Shown here in pieces: positions 27,043-36,002 of a stretch of 64,000 nt of DNA. The notes beneath the pieces were generated by a model. It worked only from the letters and a program-made list of their open reading frames with translations, ran no database searches and was not told the DNA's origin. Origin of the DNA: an uncultured Sulfitobacter sp. (GTDB lineage Bacteria > Pseudomonadota > Alphaproteobacteria > Rhodobacterales > Rhodobacteraceae); contig CANMZB010000003.1 of assembly GCA_947502265.1 (NCBI GenBank), positions 218,802 to 282,801 of the forward strand, given 5' to 3'. The translations under genes were made by a program, and so were the position numbers. How positions within the stretch are numbered: position 1 is the first letter of the stretch; every line of letters starts with the position of its first letter.

Positions 27043-27897
27043 ATGAGCAAGAAGCCAAAGCACCCTTTTCGCGATGCCCACACCGACCGGACGAAAGCAG
27101 ACAAGGTGCCGGTCACCCCGCAAACCCAAGCGCCGTCTTACCGGCTGGCGTTTGCCGACGATGATTTTCTGTGCCGCGACGAACTGCGCCCTCTGCGGCT
27201 TCAGCTGGAGCTGATGAAGCCGGAAATGATGTTGAGCGAATACGGGGTGACATCGACGATCGTGCTGTTTGGCGGGGCGCGCATACCGGATCCGGCGCAG
27301 AAAGCTGCGGCGCGCACGCCAAAGTTGGCGGAGTTGTCGCATTTCTACGACGAGGCGCGTGAATTTTCGCGGCTGATGACCCTGAAATCAATCGAAGGCG
27401 GCGGGCAGGATGGCGTGATCGTCACAGGCGGCGGACCGGGCGTGATGGAGGCCGGAAATCGCGGTGCGCTGGATGCGGGTGGCGTGTCCATCGGCCTGAA
27501 TATCGTTTTGCCGTTTGAACAGGCACCGAACGCATATGTAACGCCCGGTTTGTGCTTTAACTTCCACTATTTCGCGATCCGCAAAATGCATTTCCTAATG
27601 CGGGCCAAGGCAATTTGTGTATTTCCGGGCGGCTTTGGCACCCTGGACGAAACGTTCGAGACGCTGACCCTGATCCAGACGGGCCGGATGGAACGGATGC
27701 CGTTCCTGTTATTCGGCCGCGCGTTCTGGGAGAACATCATCAATTGGAATGCACTGGCCGAGGCAGGCACAATCTCTGCCGAAGATCTGGATTTGTTCCG
27801 TTTTGTCGAAACGGCGCAGGAAGCCGTAGAGGTGATCGAGACGTGGGGCGACTCCACGACCCGGGACAAAATACCCGGTCGTCAGGCGGTTAGCTGA
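27043..27897 (+). CDS. LOG-family Rossmann protein (TIGR00730 type)
   Basis: A 284-residue protein with the lysine decarboxylase-like/LOG motifs VTGGGPGVMEAGNRGA and CVFPGGFGTLDETFE (PGGxGTxxE). Proven LOG enzymes remove ribose 5-phosphate from nucleotide monophosphates. The old lysine decarboxylase label is not supported for this group. The N-terminal 60 residues are longer than in plant-type LOG and resemble the bacterial long form. The start at 27043 has GGAAC just ahead. Its 3' end overlaps the stop of a convergent frameshifted small gene. Confidence 0.88.
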   Translation: MSKKPKHPFRDAHTDRTKADKVPVTPQTQAPSYRLAFADDDFLCRDELRPLRLQLELMKPEMMLSEYGVTSTIVLFGGARIPDPAQKAAARTPKLAELSHFYDEAREFSRLMTLKSIEGGGQDGVIVTGGGPGVMEAGNRGALDAGGVSIGLNIVLPFEQAPNAYVTPGLCFNFHYFAIRKMHFLMRAKAICVFPGGFGTLDETFETLTLIQTGRMERMPFLLFGRAFWENIINWNALAEAGTISAEDLDLFRFVETAQEAVEVIETWGDSTTRDKIPGRQAVS

Positions 27898-28106
27898 ACA
27901 TCTCCTGCGGCAGCGCACACAGTTCGACGTGATGCGGCAATGTTTCAAGAATATAGTGGCCGTCAGTGGTGCCGCGAATGGTATAGCCGCAACCGGCAAG
28001 GCGGTGCTTCCATTCGCCGTCCGACAGGGCGATGGCGCGCTCCCGCCCCACGATCTGGATAATCTCTTTGGCCGGGAAAGTGTCTTTTTTTGATAATGAT
28101 GGACAT
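27890..28106 (-). pseudogene. Small conserved-type gene broken by one extra base in an A7 run
   Basis: From the ATG at 28106, with AGGAGAAGG ahead of it, translation gives MSIIIKK and then leaves frame at seven A residues (28085-28091). With six A residues the frame would join to DTFPAKEIIQIVG, EWKHRLAGCGYTIRG and ELCALPQEMFS, ending at TAA 27890-27892. The total of 217 bases is one more than 72 codons. The downstream frame has no start codon before a late GTG. It looks like a 71-residue protein made through slippage at the A-run, a true frameshift mutation, or a sequencing error. No function is known to me. Confidence 0.55.
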
Positions 28107-28114
28107 TGTCCTTC

Positions 28115-28136
28115 TCCTGAGGGGATGATCTCAGGA
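28115..28136 (-). promoter_or_regulatory. Hairpin covering the ribosome site of the frameshifted small gene
   Basis: TCCTGAG (28115-28121) pairs with CTCAGGA (28130-28136) around an 8-base loop. In the minus-strand message the pairing includes the AGGA of the ribosome-binding site. It could modulate translation of the small gene. Confidence 0.35.
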
Positions 28137-28261
28137 AACAGACTGTTGGTTCACGGTGGCAATAATCCGCTGTGATTGAGGCGGAACAAAGGTTGACCAA
28201 CACCCAAAGATTGTACCGCCTGACGCACCAATGCGCTGGATTGCGTGCCGCAATGTGATCG

Positions 28262-29446
28262 TTACTGCTGCGCCATACCCGCTTCCGCCTCGATCTGGCG
28301 CTTGGATTTTCGCGCGCGCTCCGTCTCGGATTTCAACTGGCCACAGGCGGCCATAATATCCTCGCCGCGCGGTTTGCGCACCGGAGAGGCATAACCCGCC
28401 TGATACACGATCTCTGAAAACGCACGGATGCGGTTGTTGGAAGACCGCTTGTATGGCGCACCCGGCCATTCGTTGAACGGGATCAGGTTGATCTTGGCCG
28501 GAATACCCTCGATCAGCTTGACGAGGCGGTGCGCGTCCTCGTCGCTGTCGTTCACACCATCCAGCATCACATATTCAAACGTGATCCGCTCGGAGTTCGA
28601 AACCTTGGGATAGGCGCGCAGTGCATCGAGCAATTCCGCGATATTCCAGCGTTTGTTGATCGGCACCAGGGTGTTGCGCACCTCGTCCGTTGTCGCGTGG
28701 AACGAAACCGCGAGCTGGCAGCCGATTTCCTGCGCAGTGCGTGCGATCTCCGGCACAACGCCGGACGTGGACAACGTGATGCGACGGCGCGACAGCTGGA
28801 TGCCTTCGGGGTCCATCGCAATCTTCATCGCATCGCGCACGTTCTCGAAGTTATAAAGCGGCTCGCCCATGCCCATCAGCACGATATTGGACAGCAGCCG
28901 CGCCTCGTAGGTGCGCGTGCCGGTTTCCGGCCATTCGCCCAGATCGTCGCGCGCCACCATCACCTGACCGATAATTTCGGCCGCTGTCAGGTTGCGCACC
29001 AATTTCTGCGTGCCGGTGTGGCAGAACGAACAGGTCAACGTGCAGCCCACCTGCGAACTGACGCAAAGCGTGCCGCGATCTGCCTCGGGGATATACACCA
29101 CCTCGACCTCGTGACCGCCCGCGATGCGCACCAGATACTTGCGCGTGCCGTCCGTGCTGACCTGTTTGGTCACAACCTCCGGCACCTCGATTACAAAATG
29201 CCCCGCCAATTCGGCGCGAAACGCCTTGCTAAGGTTCGTCATCGCGTCAAAGTCACGCACGCCCCACTGGTAAATCCATTGCCAGATCTGCCCCACCCGC
29301 ATCTTTGCCTGCTTTTCAGGCGTACCAATAGCGATCAACGCCGCGCGCATCCCGTCGCGGGTCAGGCCAACAAGGTTTTGCGGTCCTTCCGGCAGTTTGC
29401 GCGGCAGCGTCATGACGTCTTGGGTGATCGGTGCGGAGGCGGACAT
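28262..29446 (-). CDS. rlmN: 23S rRNA / tRNA adenine-C2 methyltransferase RlmN
   Basis: A 394-residue radical-SAM enzyme. The cluster motif CxxxCxxC is in [28 protein letters not shown] (SAM-binding), [19 protein letters not shown] and [15 protein letters not shown] are family hallmarks. The catalytic C-terminal Cys lies in DIMAACGQL. It methylates A2503 of 23S rRNA and A37 of some tRNAs. It is monocistronic as far as the sequence shows. Confidence 0.97.
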   Translation of the reverse strand: MSASAPITQDVMTLPRKLPEGPQNLVGLTRDGMRAALIAIGTPEKQAKMRVGQIWQWIYQWGVRDFDAMTNLSKAFRAELAGHFVIEVPEVVTKQVSTDGTRKYLVRIAGGHEVEVVYIPEADRGTLCVSSQVGCTLTCSFCHTGTQKLVRNLTAAEIIGQVMVARDDLGEWPETGTRTYEARLLSNIVLMGMGEPLYNFENVRDAMKIAMDPEGIQLSRRRITLSTSGVVPEIARTAQEIGCQLAVSFHATTDEVRNTLVPINKRWNIAELLDALRAYPKVSNSERITFEYVMLDGVNDSDEDAHRLVKLIEGIPAKINLIPFNEWPGAPYKRSSNNRIRAFSEIVYQAGYASPVRKPRGEDIMAACGQLKSETERARKSKRQIEAEAGMAQQ

Positions 29447-29555
29447 AGCTCGATTCCTTTGGGTCGGATACGCACGCTATACAGCGAATGCGCCGAAAAT
29501 GAAAACAGCCCCGCCTTTTCAGGCAGAGCCGTGTAAAAATTGCAGTTGCCCGGCC

Positions 29556-30086
29556 TTACCCGCCGCAGCGCTTTGCGGCATCCTCGACAGCAGCAGTGAA
29601 ACCCAGAAGCGAAAACGTATCTTCGGTCTTGGTGCCCCGTCCCGATTGCCCCGTCGCCTTGGCATCTGCGCCACGTTTCATCGCCGCGATGATTTTGGAA
29701 TCATCCTCGGTCGTCGCAGGCCACGCCCATTCACCTTCGGTGAAAAGCTCGTATGCCTCACCGGAAATTTCCAGCGTCACGGTCGACCCACTCGCGAACG
29801 GATATCCGCCGGTAAAAGCAACCTGCCCTTTTGCGGCTGCGCTCGGGCGGTAAAACACCATCAAAAGGGTCTGGCCACGGTTCACGGCCACGACACGCCC
29901 GTCACGCGAATTCACTGATTCTTTAGGCGTCGAAACGCCCCAGCATTCTGTCGGATTATCCTCGACAAAAACACTCCAGTCGGTTTTCGCAGCGACACGA
30001 TTGGTGCTCTGGCTCTGCGCGGCGGCGCTGCCTGCGATCAAGCCTGCCATTGCAATCGCGCTCAACCCTGTTTTCAAAAGTCCCAT
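29556..30086 (-). CDS. Secreted invasion-associated locus B (IalB)-like protein
   Basis: A 176-residue exported protein with a signal peptide (MGLLKTGLSAIAMAGLIAGSAAAQ). A beta-rich body follows: TDWSVFVEDNPTECWGVS, VNRGQTLLMVFYRP, VTLEISGEAYELF and DDSKIIAAMKRGA. This pattern matches the IalB family, widespread in alphaproteobacteria and unrelated to invasion in most of them. Two cysteines (ECWG, KRCGG) may pair. It is divergent from the asparaginase gene across 189 bases of probable promoter DNA. Confidence 0.8.
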   Translation of the reverse strand: MGLLKTGLSAIAMAGLIAGSAAAQSQSTNRVAAKTDWSVFVEDNPTECWGVSTPKESVNSRDGRVVAVNRGQTLLMVFYRPSAAAKGQVAFTGGYPFASGSTVTLEISGEAYELFTEGEWAWPATTEDDSKIIAAMKRGADAKATGQSGRGTKTEDTFSLLGFTAAVEDAAKRCGG

Positions 30087-30275
30087 CAGTCCACTTCTCC
30101 AGCCGTCTCTTGCCTCAATACATAGTGCAAACCAAAAGCGTGACCGCTTTTCGGATCATTCTGCGATATCGGCTTGCGTTCTTCTCGACAACAAACACCA
30201 TAGCGCGAAATACGCGAGGGACAAAAGCCTGATTGGCAGGTTTTTGCCCAAAACAACGTCCGAAAGGAAACCTCT

Positions 30276-31256
30276 ATGACCGCTCCCGCCCCCTTCGCCG
30301 AAATCTGGCGTGGCCCGTTCCTCGAAAGCATCCACTCGGGCCACGCGGTCATTTGCGACACCACCGGCCAGATTGTCGAGGCGTGGGGCGATCACGACGC
30401 CATCGTCTTGCCGCGCAGTTCGTCCAAAATGATTCAGGCACTTCCGCTGCTACGGTCGGGGGCTGCGGATGCCTTCGGCCTGACAACTGAACAACTGGCG
30501 CTGGCTTGTGCCTCACACGAAGGGGCTGCAATTCACACCGGAAAGGTCGGCGCATGGTTGACCGGTCTGGGCCTGACCGACGATGCCTTTCGCTGCGGCG
30601 TACAGGAAACCCGCGACCGCGCAGTGCTTGAGGCACAAATCCGCGCCCATGAAAAACCTTGTCAAATCCACAACAACTGCTCGGGTAAACACGCAGGATT
30701 TCTGACACTCGCCCGACACTTGAACGCCGGACCGGACTACGTCCAGCCCGATCATCCGGTGCAACAGGCTTGCCTTGACGCGTTCGAGGATGTCACCGGC
30801 GAGACAAGTCCCGGCTTTGGCATCGACGGCTGCTCCGCCCCCAATCCCGCAGCCAGCCTCCACGGCATCGCCCGCGCGATGGCGCATTTCGCGGGTGCCG
30901 CTGACGGCACGCCCGAGGCACGCCTGCATCAGGCCATGCGCCTGCACCCCGACCTTGTCGCCGGCGAAGGACGCGCCTGCACCGAACTGATGCGCGCGAC
31001 CGGCGGCAAGGTCGCCCTGAAAACCGGTGCCGAAGGATTCTTTATCGCGATTTTACCGGAAAAGGGGTTCGGCATCGCGCTAAAAGCTGCCTGTGGCACG
31101 ACCCGCGCCGCCGAAGCCGCGATTGCCGCCCTACTTGTGCGCCTCGGCGCGCTTGACGCCAATCATCCCGCAACACTCAAGCGGATGAATGTCCCACTCA
31201 AAAACTGGCGCGGCATCCAAACCGGCATCCTGAAACCCGCCGCGGGTCTCTTGTAA
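30276..31256 (+). CDS. L-asparaginase II family protein (Rhizobium AnsA type)
   Basis: A 326-residue protein of the thermolabile asparaginase II family. It has ESIHSGHAVICDTTGQIVEAWGD at the N-terminus. The serine/lysine motif is PRSSSKMIQALPLL, followed by LACASHEG, HNNCSGKHAGFL and DGCSAPNPA. It hydrolyses asparagine to aspartate and ammonia in the cytoplasm and is unrelated in fold to EcAII. A GAAAGGAAA ribosome site precedes the ATG. It is monocistronic and convergent with serB. Confidence 0.88.
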   Translation: MTAPAPFAEIWRGPFLESIHSGHAVICDTTGQIVEAWGDHDAIVLPRSSSKMIQALPLLRSGAADAFGLTTEQLALACASHEGAAIHTGKVGAWLTGLGLTDDAFRCGVQETRDRAVLEAQIRAHEKPCQIHNNCSGKHAGFLTLARHLNAGPDYVQPDHPVQQACLDAFEDVTGETSPGFGIDGCSAPNPAASLHGIARAMAHFAGAADGTPEARLHQAMRLHPDLVAGEGRACTELMRATGGKVALKTGAEGFFIAILPEKGFGIALKAACGTTRAAEAAIAALLVRLGALDANHPATLKRMNVPLKNWRGIQTGILKPAAGLL

Positions 31257-31288
31257 TATTTCTTTTGGCCGAAAATATCCCGGGGGAA

Positions 31289-31320
31289 TTGGCCCTCCGG
31301 GCCAAGGGGGCAGCGCCCCC
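31289..31320. terminator. Two adjacent hairpins between convergent asparaginase and serB genes
   Basis: TTGGCCC-TCC-GGGCCAA (31289-31305) is followed at once by GGGGGCAGCGCCCCC (31306-31320). Both are GC-rich and lie in the 76-base gap between two stop codons. They probably end transcription from both sides, although no long T-run follows. Confidence 0.6.
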
Positions 31321-31332
31321 CCAACATCCGTT

Positions 31333-32208
31333 TCAAACGGCAAAATCGGCCTTCGAATACCCCTGAATATATAGCAGCGCGGTCAGATCTCCAAAGTTGA
31401 TCCGCACGTCACATTCGGCTGCGACCGACGGCTTGGCATGAAGCGCCACACCCAGACCCGCCCGTTTCAGCATGCCCAGATCGTTTGCCCCGTCGCCCAC
31501 AGCGATTACATCCGCCTCGGCAATCCCCAGCTGCGCCGTGATCTGCGACAACGCATCCACCTTTGCCTGTTTGCCCAGAATAGGCATGCTAACTTCACCT
31601 GTCAGAACCCCCGCTTCGACCAACAGCGTATTCGCGCGGTTCTCGTCAAAACCCAGCTGCGCAGCGACACGCGCGGTGAACGCAGTAAATCCACCCGACA
31701 CAAGCGCCGCATAGCCGCCACGCGCCTTCATCGTCGCCACAAGTTGCCTGCCGCCCGGCATCAGGGTGATCCGCTCGGCCAGCACCTTTGCGATCACGCT
31801 TTCGGGCAGCCCTTTCAACAACGCCACCCGCTCGCGCAGGGCGCCGTCGAAATCAAGCTCTCCGTTCATCGCCCGCGCGGTGATATCCTTGACATGCGCG
31901 CCCACACCAGCCTCATCGGCCAGTTCGTCGATGCATTCCTGCTGGATCATCGTGCTGTCCATATCCGCAAGCAGCATCTTCTTGCGCCGGCCTACCGTCG
32001 GAACCACCACCAGATCGACACCCATGCTGCGGCAGCTTTCCCAAACCTCCCACCGGTTATCCGGCACCGTCGACAGCGAAAACTCCGCCGCCTCGTCAGG
32101 GTTAAGCCAAACGGCATCTCCTCCGCCCCATGCATTGCGCAGCGACTCGACCAATGCAGGATCAAGCGCGGGGTTCTCCGGGGAGGTCAGCAAGATAGCC
32201 GTATACAT
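31333..32208 (-). CDS. serB: Phosphoserine phosphatase SerB
   Basis: A 291-residue HAD phosphatase. Motif I is LLADMDSTMIQQECIDELAD (nucleophile Asp), motif II lies in AALVSGGFTAF, and motif III is AVGDGANDLGMLKRAG. The N-terminal 80 residues form the usual ACT-like part. The start is placed at the ATG at 32208 (MYTAILLTSPENP). The much longer open reading runs back through the intergenic region and serC. It dephosphorylates phosphoserine in the last step of serine synthesis and is divergent from serC, 157 bases away. Confidence 0.95.
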   Translation of the reverse strand: MYTAILLTSPENPALDPALVESLRNAWGGGDAVWLNPDEAAEFSLSTVPDNRWEVWESCRSMGVDLVVVPTVGRRKKMLLADMDSTMIQQECIDELADEAGVGAHVKDITARAMNGELDFDGALRERVALLKGLPESVIAKVLAERITLMPGGRQLVATMKARGGYAALVSGGFTAFTARVAAQLGFDENRANTLLVEAGVLTGEVSMPILGKQAKVDALSQITAQLGIAEADVIAVGDGANDLGMLKRAGLGVALHAKPSVAAECDVRINFGDLTALLYIQGYSKADFAV

Positions 32209-32323
32209 AGACAAGTTTCCGATCAGCGTCAGGGAGGTCGCAAAAAGGCGATCAAGCGGCGTTCTAGCGTCGAATACACGCTTGCGCCAGAGCGCCGTGC
32301 CCCCTAGATCAATCAGCGGGACA

Positions 32324-32365
32324 CCCATCCCCAACGATGGGCGATTATCTGAGAGGATAGCATAA
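32324..32365 (+). promoter_or_regulatory. Candidate serC leader RNA element
   Basis: Immediately upstream of serC, CCCATC (32324-32329) and GATGGG (32336-32341) form a hairpin. It is followed by TATC (32346-32349), TGAGAG and GATA (32356-32359), which can fold over the ribosome site. A conserved serC leader motif has been described in alphaproteobacteria, and this layout fits my recollection of it. A covariance-model search was not possible here. Confidence 0.45.
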
Positions 32366-33532
32366 ATGGCTATTGAACAACCAGCGCTGCACGGCGACGT
32401 GCGCAAACCCACTGTGCGGCCTGAAAATCCGCGCTTCTCCTCTGGCCCCTGCGCCAAACCCCCGACATTTGAATTGAGCAAGCTCTCCGGCGCGCCGTTG
32501 GGCCGCAGCCACCGTGCCGCTCCCGGCAAGGCCAAGCTGCTTGAGGCGATCGAGACAACGCGCGAAGTGCTCGGCGTTCCGGCTGATTACAAGATCGGCA
32601 TCGTGCCCGCCTCCGACACCGGCGCTTTCGAGATGGCGATGTGGAGCATGCTGGGTGAGCGCCCTGCGCAAATGGTCGCTTGGGAAAGCTTTGGGGCCGG
32701 CTGGGTGACCGATGTTGTCAAACAGCTCAAAATCGAGGCGACGACCCACACCGCCGAGTATGGCGAGATCGTGGATATGGCCACGCTGAATTACGACAAC
32801 GATGTCTGTTTCACGTGGAACGGTACAACCTCTGGCGTGCGCATGCCGAATGGCGATGCGATCCCCGCAGACCGCAAGGGCCTGACGCTGTGTGATGCGA
32901 CATCCGCCGCCTTCGCGATGGACCTGCCGTGGGATAAACTGGATGTGACCACGTTCAGCTGGCAAAAGGTTCTGGGCGGCGAAGCGGCGCACGGGATGTT
33001 GATCCTCAGCCCCCGTGCCGTCGAGCGGCTGGAAAGCTACACCCCCGCATGGCCCCTGCCCAAGATTTTCCGCCTGACCAAAGGCGGCAAATTGATCGAA
33101 GGCATCTTCAAAGGCGAGACGATCAACACGCCTTCCATGCTGTGCGTCGAGGATTATCTGTTTGCGCTGGACTGGGCGAAATCCGTGGGTGGCCTCAAAG
33201 GGATGATCGGTCGTGCGGACGCCAACACCGCCGCGATCACCAATTTCGTCGAGACGCATGACTGGATCGATTTCCTTGCTACCGATCCCGCGACACGCTC
33301 GAACACCTCCGTTTGCCTCAAGTTCACGGATGCCCGCATCACCGATGGTGCGGCGTTTGCAAAAGCTGTCGCAAAGCGGCTGGCCGACGAGGATATCGCG
33401 CTTGATATCGGTGCCTATCGCGACGCCCCCGCGGGCTTGCGCATCTGGTGTGGCGGCACGGTAGAGACAAGTGACATCGAGGCGATGTTGCCATGGCTCG
33501 CCTACGCTTTCGAAGCCGAAATCAACGCATAA
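32366..33532 (+). CDS. serC: Phosphoserine aminotransferase SerC
   Basis: A 388-residue class V aminotransferase of the alphaproteobacterial SerC type. It begins with the [20 protein letters not shown] stretch and has [14 protein letters not shown]. The PLP lysine is in [19 protein letters not shown] (near residue 200). It converts 3-phosphohydroxypyruvate to phosphoserine. serA follows 75 bases downstream and serB is divergent, so all three serine-pathway genes are together. Confidence 0.95.
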   Translation: MAIEQPALHGDVRKPTVRPENPRFSSGPCAKPPTFELSKLSGAPLGRSHRAAPGKAKLLEAIETTREVLGVPADYKIGIVPASDTGAFEMAMWSMLGERPAQMVAWESFGAGWVTDVVKQLKIEATTHTAEYGEIVDMATLNYDNDVCFTWNGTTSGVRMPNGDAIPADRKGLTLCDATSAAFAMDLPWDKLDVTTFSWQKVLGGEAAHGMLILSPRAVERLESYTPAWPLPKIFRLTKGGKLIEGIFKGETINTPSMLCVEDYLFALDWAKSVGGLKGMIGRADANTAAITNFVETHDWIDFLATDPATRSNTSVCLKFTDARITDGAAFAKAVAKRLADEDIALDIGAYRDAPAGLRIWCGGTVETSDIEAMLPWLAYAFEAEINA

Positions 33533-33607
33533 ACGCAGGAACGTGGCTTTGCCCCGCGCATGTTCGCAGGGCGAAGCTTCTCTGCCCATATTTAAAGGAC
33601 ACCAGAA

Positions 33608-35203
33608 ATGGCTCCCAAAGTACTCATCTCCGACAAACTCAGCGATGCAGCCGTGCAGATCTTTAAGGATCGCGGCATCGATGTGGATTTCCAGCCCGAT
33701 CTGGGCAAGGACAAAGACAAGCTGCTCGAAGTGATCGGCCAGTATGACGGCCTTGCCATCCGCTCGGCCACCAAAGCCACGGAAAAGATCATCGCGGCGG
33801 CGGACAACCTCAAGGTCATTGGCCGCGCAGGCATCGGTACCGACAACATCGACAAGGACGCCGCCTCCAAGAAGGGCATCATTGTGATGAACACGCCCTT
33901 CGGGAACATGATCACAACGGCAGAACATGCCATCGCGATGATGTTTGCCGTTGCGCGCCAAATCCCCGAGGCCTCTGCCTCGACCCACGCGGGTAAATGG
34001 GAAAAGTCCAAATTCATGGGCGTCGAGCTGACCGGCAAGACGCTGGGCGTTATCGGTGCGGGCAACATCGGTGGCATCGTCTGTGACCGTGCACGCGGGC
34101 TCAAGATGAAGGTCGTCGCCTATGACCCCTTCCTTGGCGACGAGAAGGCCCAGAAGATGGGCGTTGAAAAAGTCGAACTCGACGAATTGCTCAAGCGTGC
34201 CGATTTCATCACCCTGCATGTGCCTTTCACCGAGCAGACATCGAACATCCTGAGCCGCGAGAACCTTGAGAAAACCAAGAAAGGCGTTCGCATCATAAAC
34301 TGCGCCCGCGGCGGGCTGGTCGACGAAGAGGCGCTGGCTGATCTATTGAAATCCGGCCATGTCGCCGGTGCGGCCTTTGACGTGTTCGCGCAAGAGCCCG
34401 CCACCGAGAATCCGCTGTTCAACCTGCCCAACGTTGTCTGTACGCCGCACCTTGGCGCCGCAACCACAGAGGCGCAGGAAAACGTGGCGCTGCAAGTGGC
34501 CGAACAGATGGCGGATTACCTGCTGACGGGCGCTGTGACCAACGCGCTCAACATGCCCTCGGTCACAGCCGAAGAGGCGCAGATCATGGGGCCATGGCTC
34601 AAACTGGCGGGCCACCTTGGGTCATTCACCGGCCAGATGACGGATGAGCCGATCAAGGCGATCAACATCTTGTATGACGGTATCGTGTCCGAAATGAACC
34701 TTGCTGCGCTGAATTGCGGTGTGGTTGCGGGGATCATGAAACGTGCCAATCCGGACGTGAACATGGTTTCTGCGCCTGTTGTGGCAAAGGAAAAGGGCAT
34801 CCAGATTTCCACCACCAATCAGGATAAATCGGGCGCTTTTGACGGCTATATCAAGGTCACTGTTGTTACTGACAAACGCGAACGCTCCATTGCGGGCACC
34901 GTGTTTTCGGATGGCAAGCCGCGTATTATCCAGATTAAAGGCATCAACATCGACGCCGAAGTGGGCGCGCACATGGTCTATACCACCAACGAGGACGTGC
35001 CGGGCATCATCGGTACATTGGGTCAGACCATGGGCGAGAATGGCGTGAACATCGCGAACTTCACCCTTGGCCGTTCCAATGTGAAAGGTGAAGCTATCGC
35101 GCTGCTTTATGTGGACGAACCCGTGCCTGCGCCGGTGGTCGAAAAGCTGCACAAAACCGGTATGTTCAACCAAATCAAGCTGCTGGAATTCGATGTCGCC
35201 TGA
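33608..35203 (+). CDS. serA: D-3-phosphoglycerate dehydrogenase SerA
   Basis: A 531-residue dehydrogenase of the long SerA type. The NAD site is LGVIGAGNIGGIVCDRARGL, and NCARGGLVDEEAL and TPHLGAATTEAQENVAL are catalytic-domain hallmarks. An intervening domain and a C-terminal ACT domain follow (VPGIIGTLGQTMGENGVNIA). It oxidises 3-phosphoglycerate in the first step of serine synthesis. The ACT part commonly mediates serine feedback. An AAAGGA ribosome site precedes the ATG, and a strong terminator follows. Confidence 0.97.
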   Translation: MAPKVLISDKLSDAAVQIFKDRGIDVDFQPDLGKDKDKLLEVIGQYDGLAIRSATKATEKIIAAADNLKVIGRAGIGTDNIDKDAASKKGIIVMNTPFGNMITTAEHAIAMMFAVARQIPEASASTHAGKWEKSKFMGVELTGKTLGVIGAGNIGGIVCDRARGLKMKVVAYDPFLGDEKAQKMGVEKVELDELLKRADFITLHVPFTEQTSNILSRENLEKTKKGVRIINCARGGLVDEEALADLLKSGHVAGAAFDVFAQEPATENPLFNLPNVVCTPHLGAATTEAQENVALQVAEQMADYLLTGAVTNALNMPSVTAEEAQIMGPWLKLAGHLGSFTGQMTDEPIKAINILYDGIVSEMNLAALNCGVVAGIMKRANPDVNMVSAPVVAKEKGIQISTTNQDKSGAFDGYIKVTVVTDKRERSIAGTVFSDGKPRIIQIKGINIDAEVGAHMVYTTNEDVPGIIGTLGQTMGENGVNIANFTLGRSNVKGEAIALLYVDEPVPAPVVEKLHKTGMFNQIKLLEFDVA

Positions 35204-35226
35204 TTGTATGGATTAAACCAACCTAC

Positions 35227-35259
35227 AGGCGCGGCCTCTCCGGGGGCCGCGCCTTTTTT
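35227..35259 (+). terminator. Rho-independent terminator after serA
   Basis: AGGCGCGGCC (35227-35236) pairs over 10 bp with GGCCGCGCCT (35245-35254) and runs into six T residues. It closes the serC-serA unit. Confidence 0.92.
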
Positions 35260-35273
35260 CATCCGGAGCCTCC

Positions 35274-36002
35274 ATGACCCAGCCCCTTTATGCCATCGGC
35301 GACATTCACGGCCAACACTCCGAGCTTCTGCGCGTGCTTCAACTGATCGAGGCAGACGGAGGAGTAGACGCGGAGATCGTGTTTATCGGCGATTATACGG
35401 ATCGCGGACCCGCAAGCGCCGCCGTGCTGGATACACTGATCGCGGGACAGGCGGCGGGCAAACCGTGGACCTGCCTGAAAGGCAATCACGACCGCATGTT
35501 CAGCTGGTTTATGCGAGATTACCCCATGCATGACGCGCATCTGATGGTCGAACTCTACTGGCTGCATCCCCGTCTCGGCGGCGAAGCCACGCTGGCCTCC
35601 TACGGGGTTGAAGCCAAGCTGACAGACCGGCAGCTTGCCGTACACGCCAAGGCGCGCGAAGCCGTACCGCAAGCGCATCTGGATTTTCTGAACGGCCTGC
35701 CGCTGTGTCATGAGACGGATGCATATTTTTTTGCCCATGCGGGTATCCGGCCCGGCGTGCCATTGGCCGAGCAGACCGAGCATGACCTTTTGTGGATTCG
35801 CAAGGAATTCCACATCGACACCCGACTGCATCCGAAACTGGTGGTGCATGGCCATACGCCGGTGAAACAGGCGACCCATTATGGCAACCGCATCAACATT
35901 GACGTAGGCGCGGGCTATGGCCAGCCGCTGGCGGCCATTGTTCTGGAAGGTCCGGACTGTTGGTCGCTGACCGACAAGGGCCGCGTTCCCTTGCGGCCTT
36001 AA
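35274..36002 (+). CDS. Metallophosphoesterase (serine/threonine protein phosphatase-like)
   Basis: A 242-residue calcineurin-like phosphoesterase. The metal-binding blocks are YAIGDIHGQH, VFIGDYTDRGPAS and CLKGNHDRMF, with later histidines in FAHAGIRPGVPL and VVHGHTPVKQ. This set matches PrpA/ApaH-like protein phosphatases. Its target, whether protein, dinucleotide or other phosphoester, cannot be told. It starts 15 bases after the serA terminator. It overlaps by a few bases the convergent App1-like gene at its stop. Confidence 0.88.
   Translation: MTQPLYAIGDIHGQHSELLRVLQLIEADGGVDAEIVFIGDYTDRGPASAAVLDTLIAGQAAGKPWTCLKGNHDRMFSWFMRDYPMHDAHLMVELYWLHPRLGGEATLASYGVEAKLTDRQLAVHAKAREAVPQAHLDFLNGLPLCHETDAYFFAHAGIRPGVPLAEQTEHDLLWIRKEFHIDTRLHPKLVVHGHTPVKQATHYGNRINIDVGAGYGQPLAAIVLEGPDCWSLTDKGRVPLRP

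Noticed and set aside
32345..34219. 624-codon minus-strand open frame opposite serC and serA
   Set aside because: It is a shadow of two essential genes with full motif sets.
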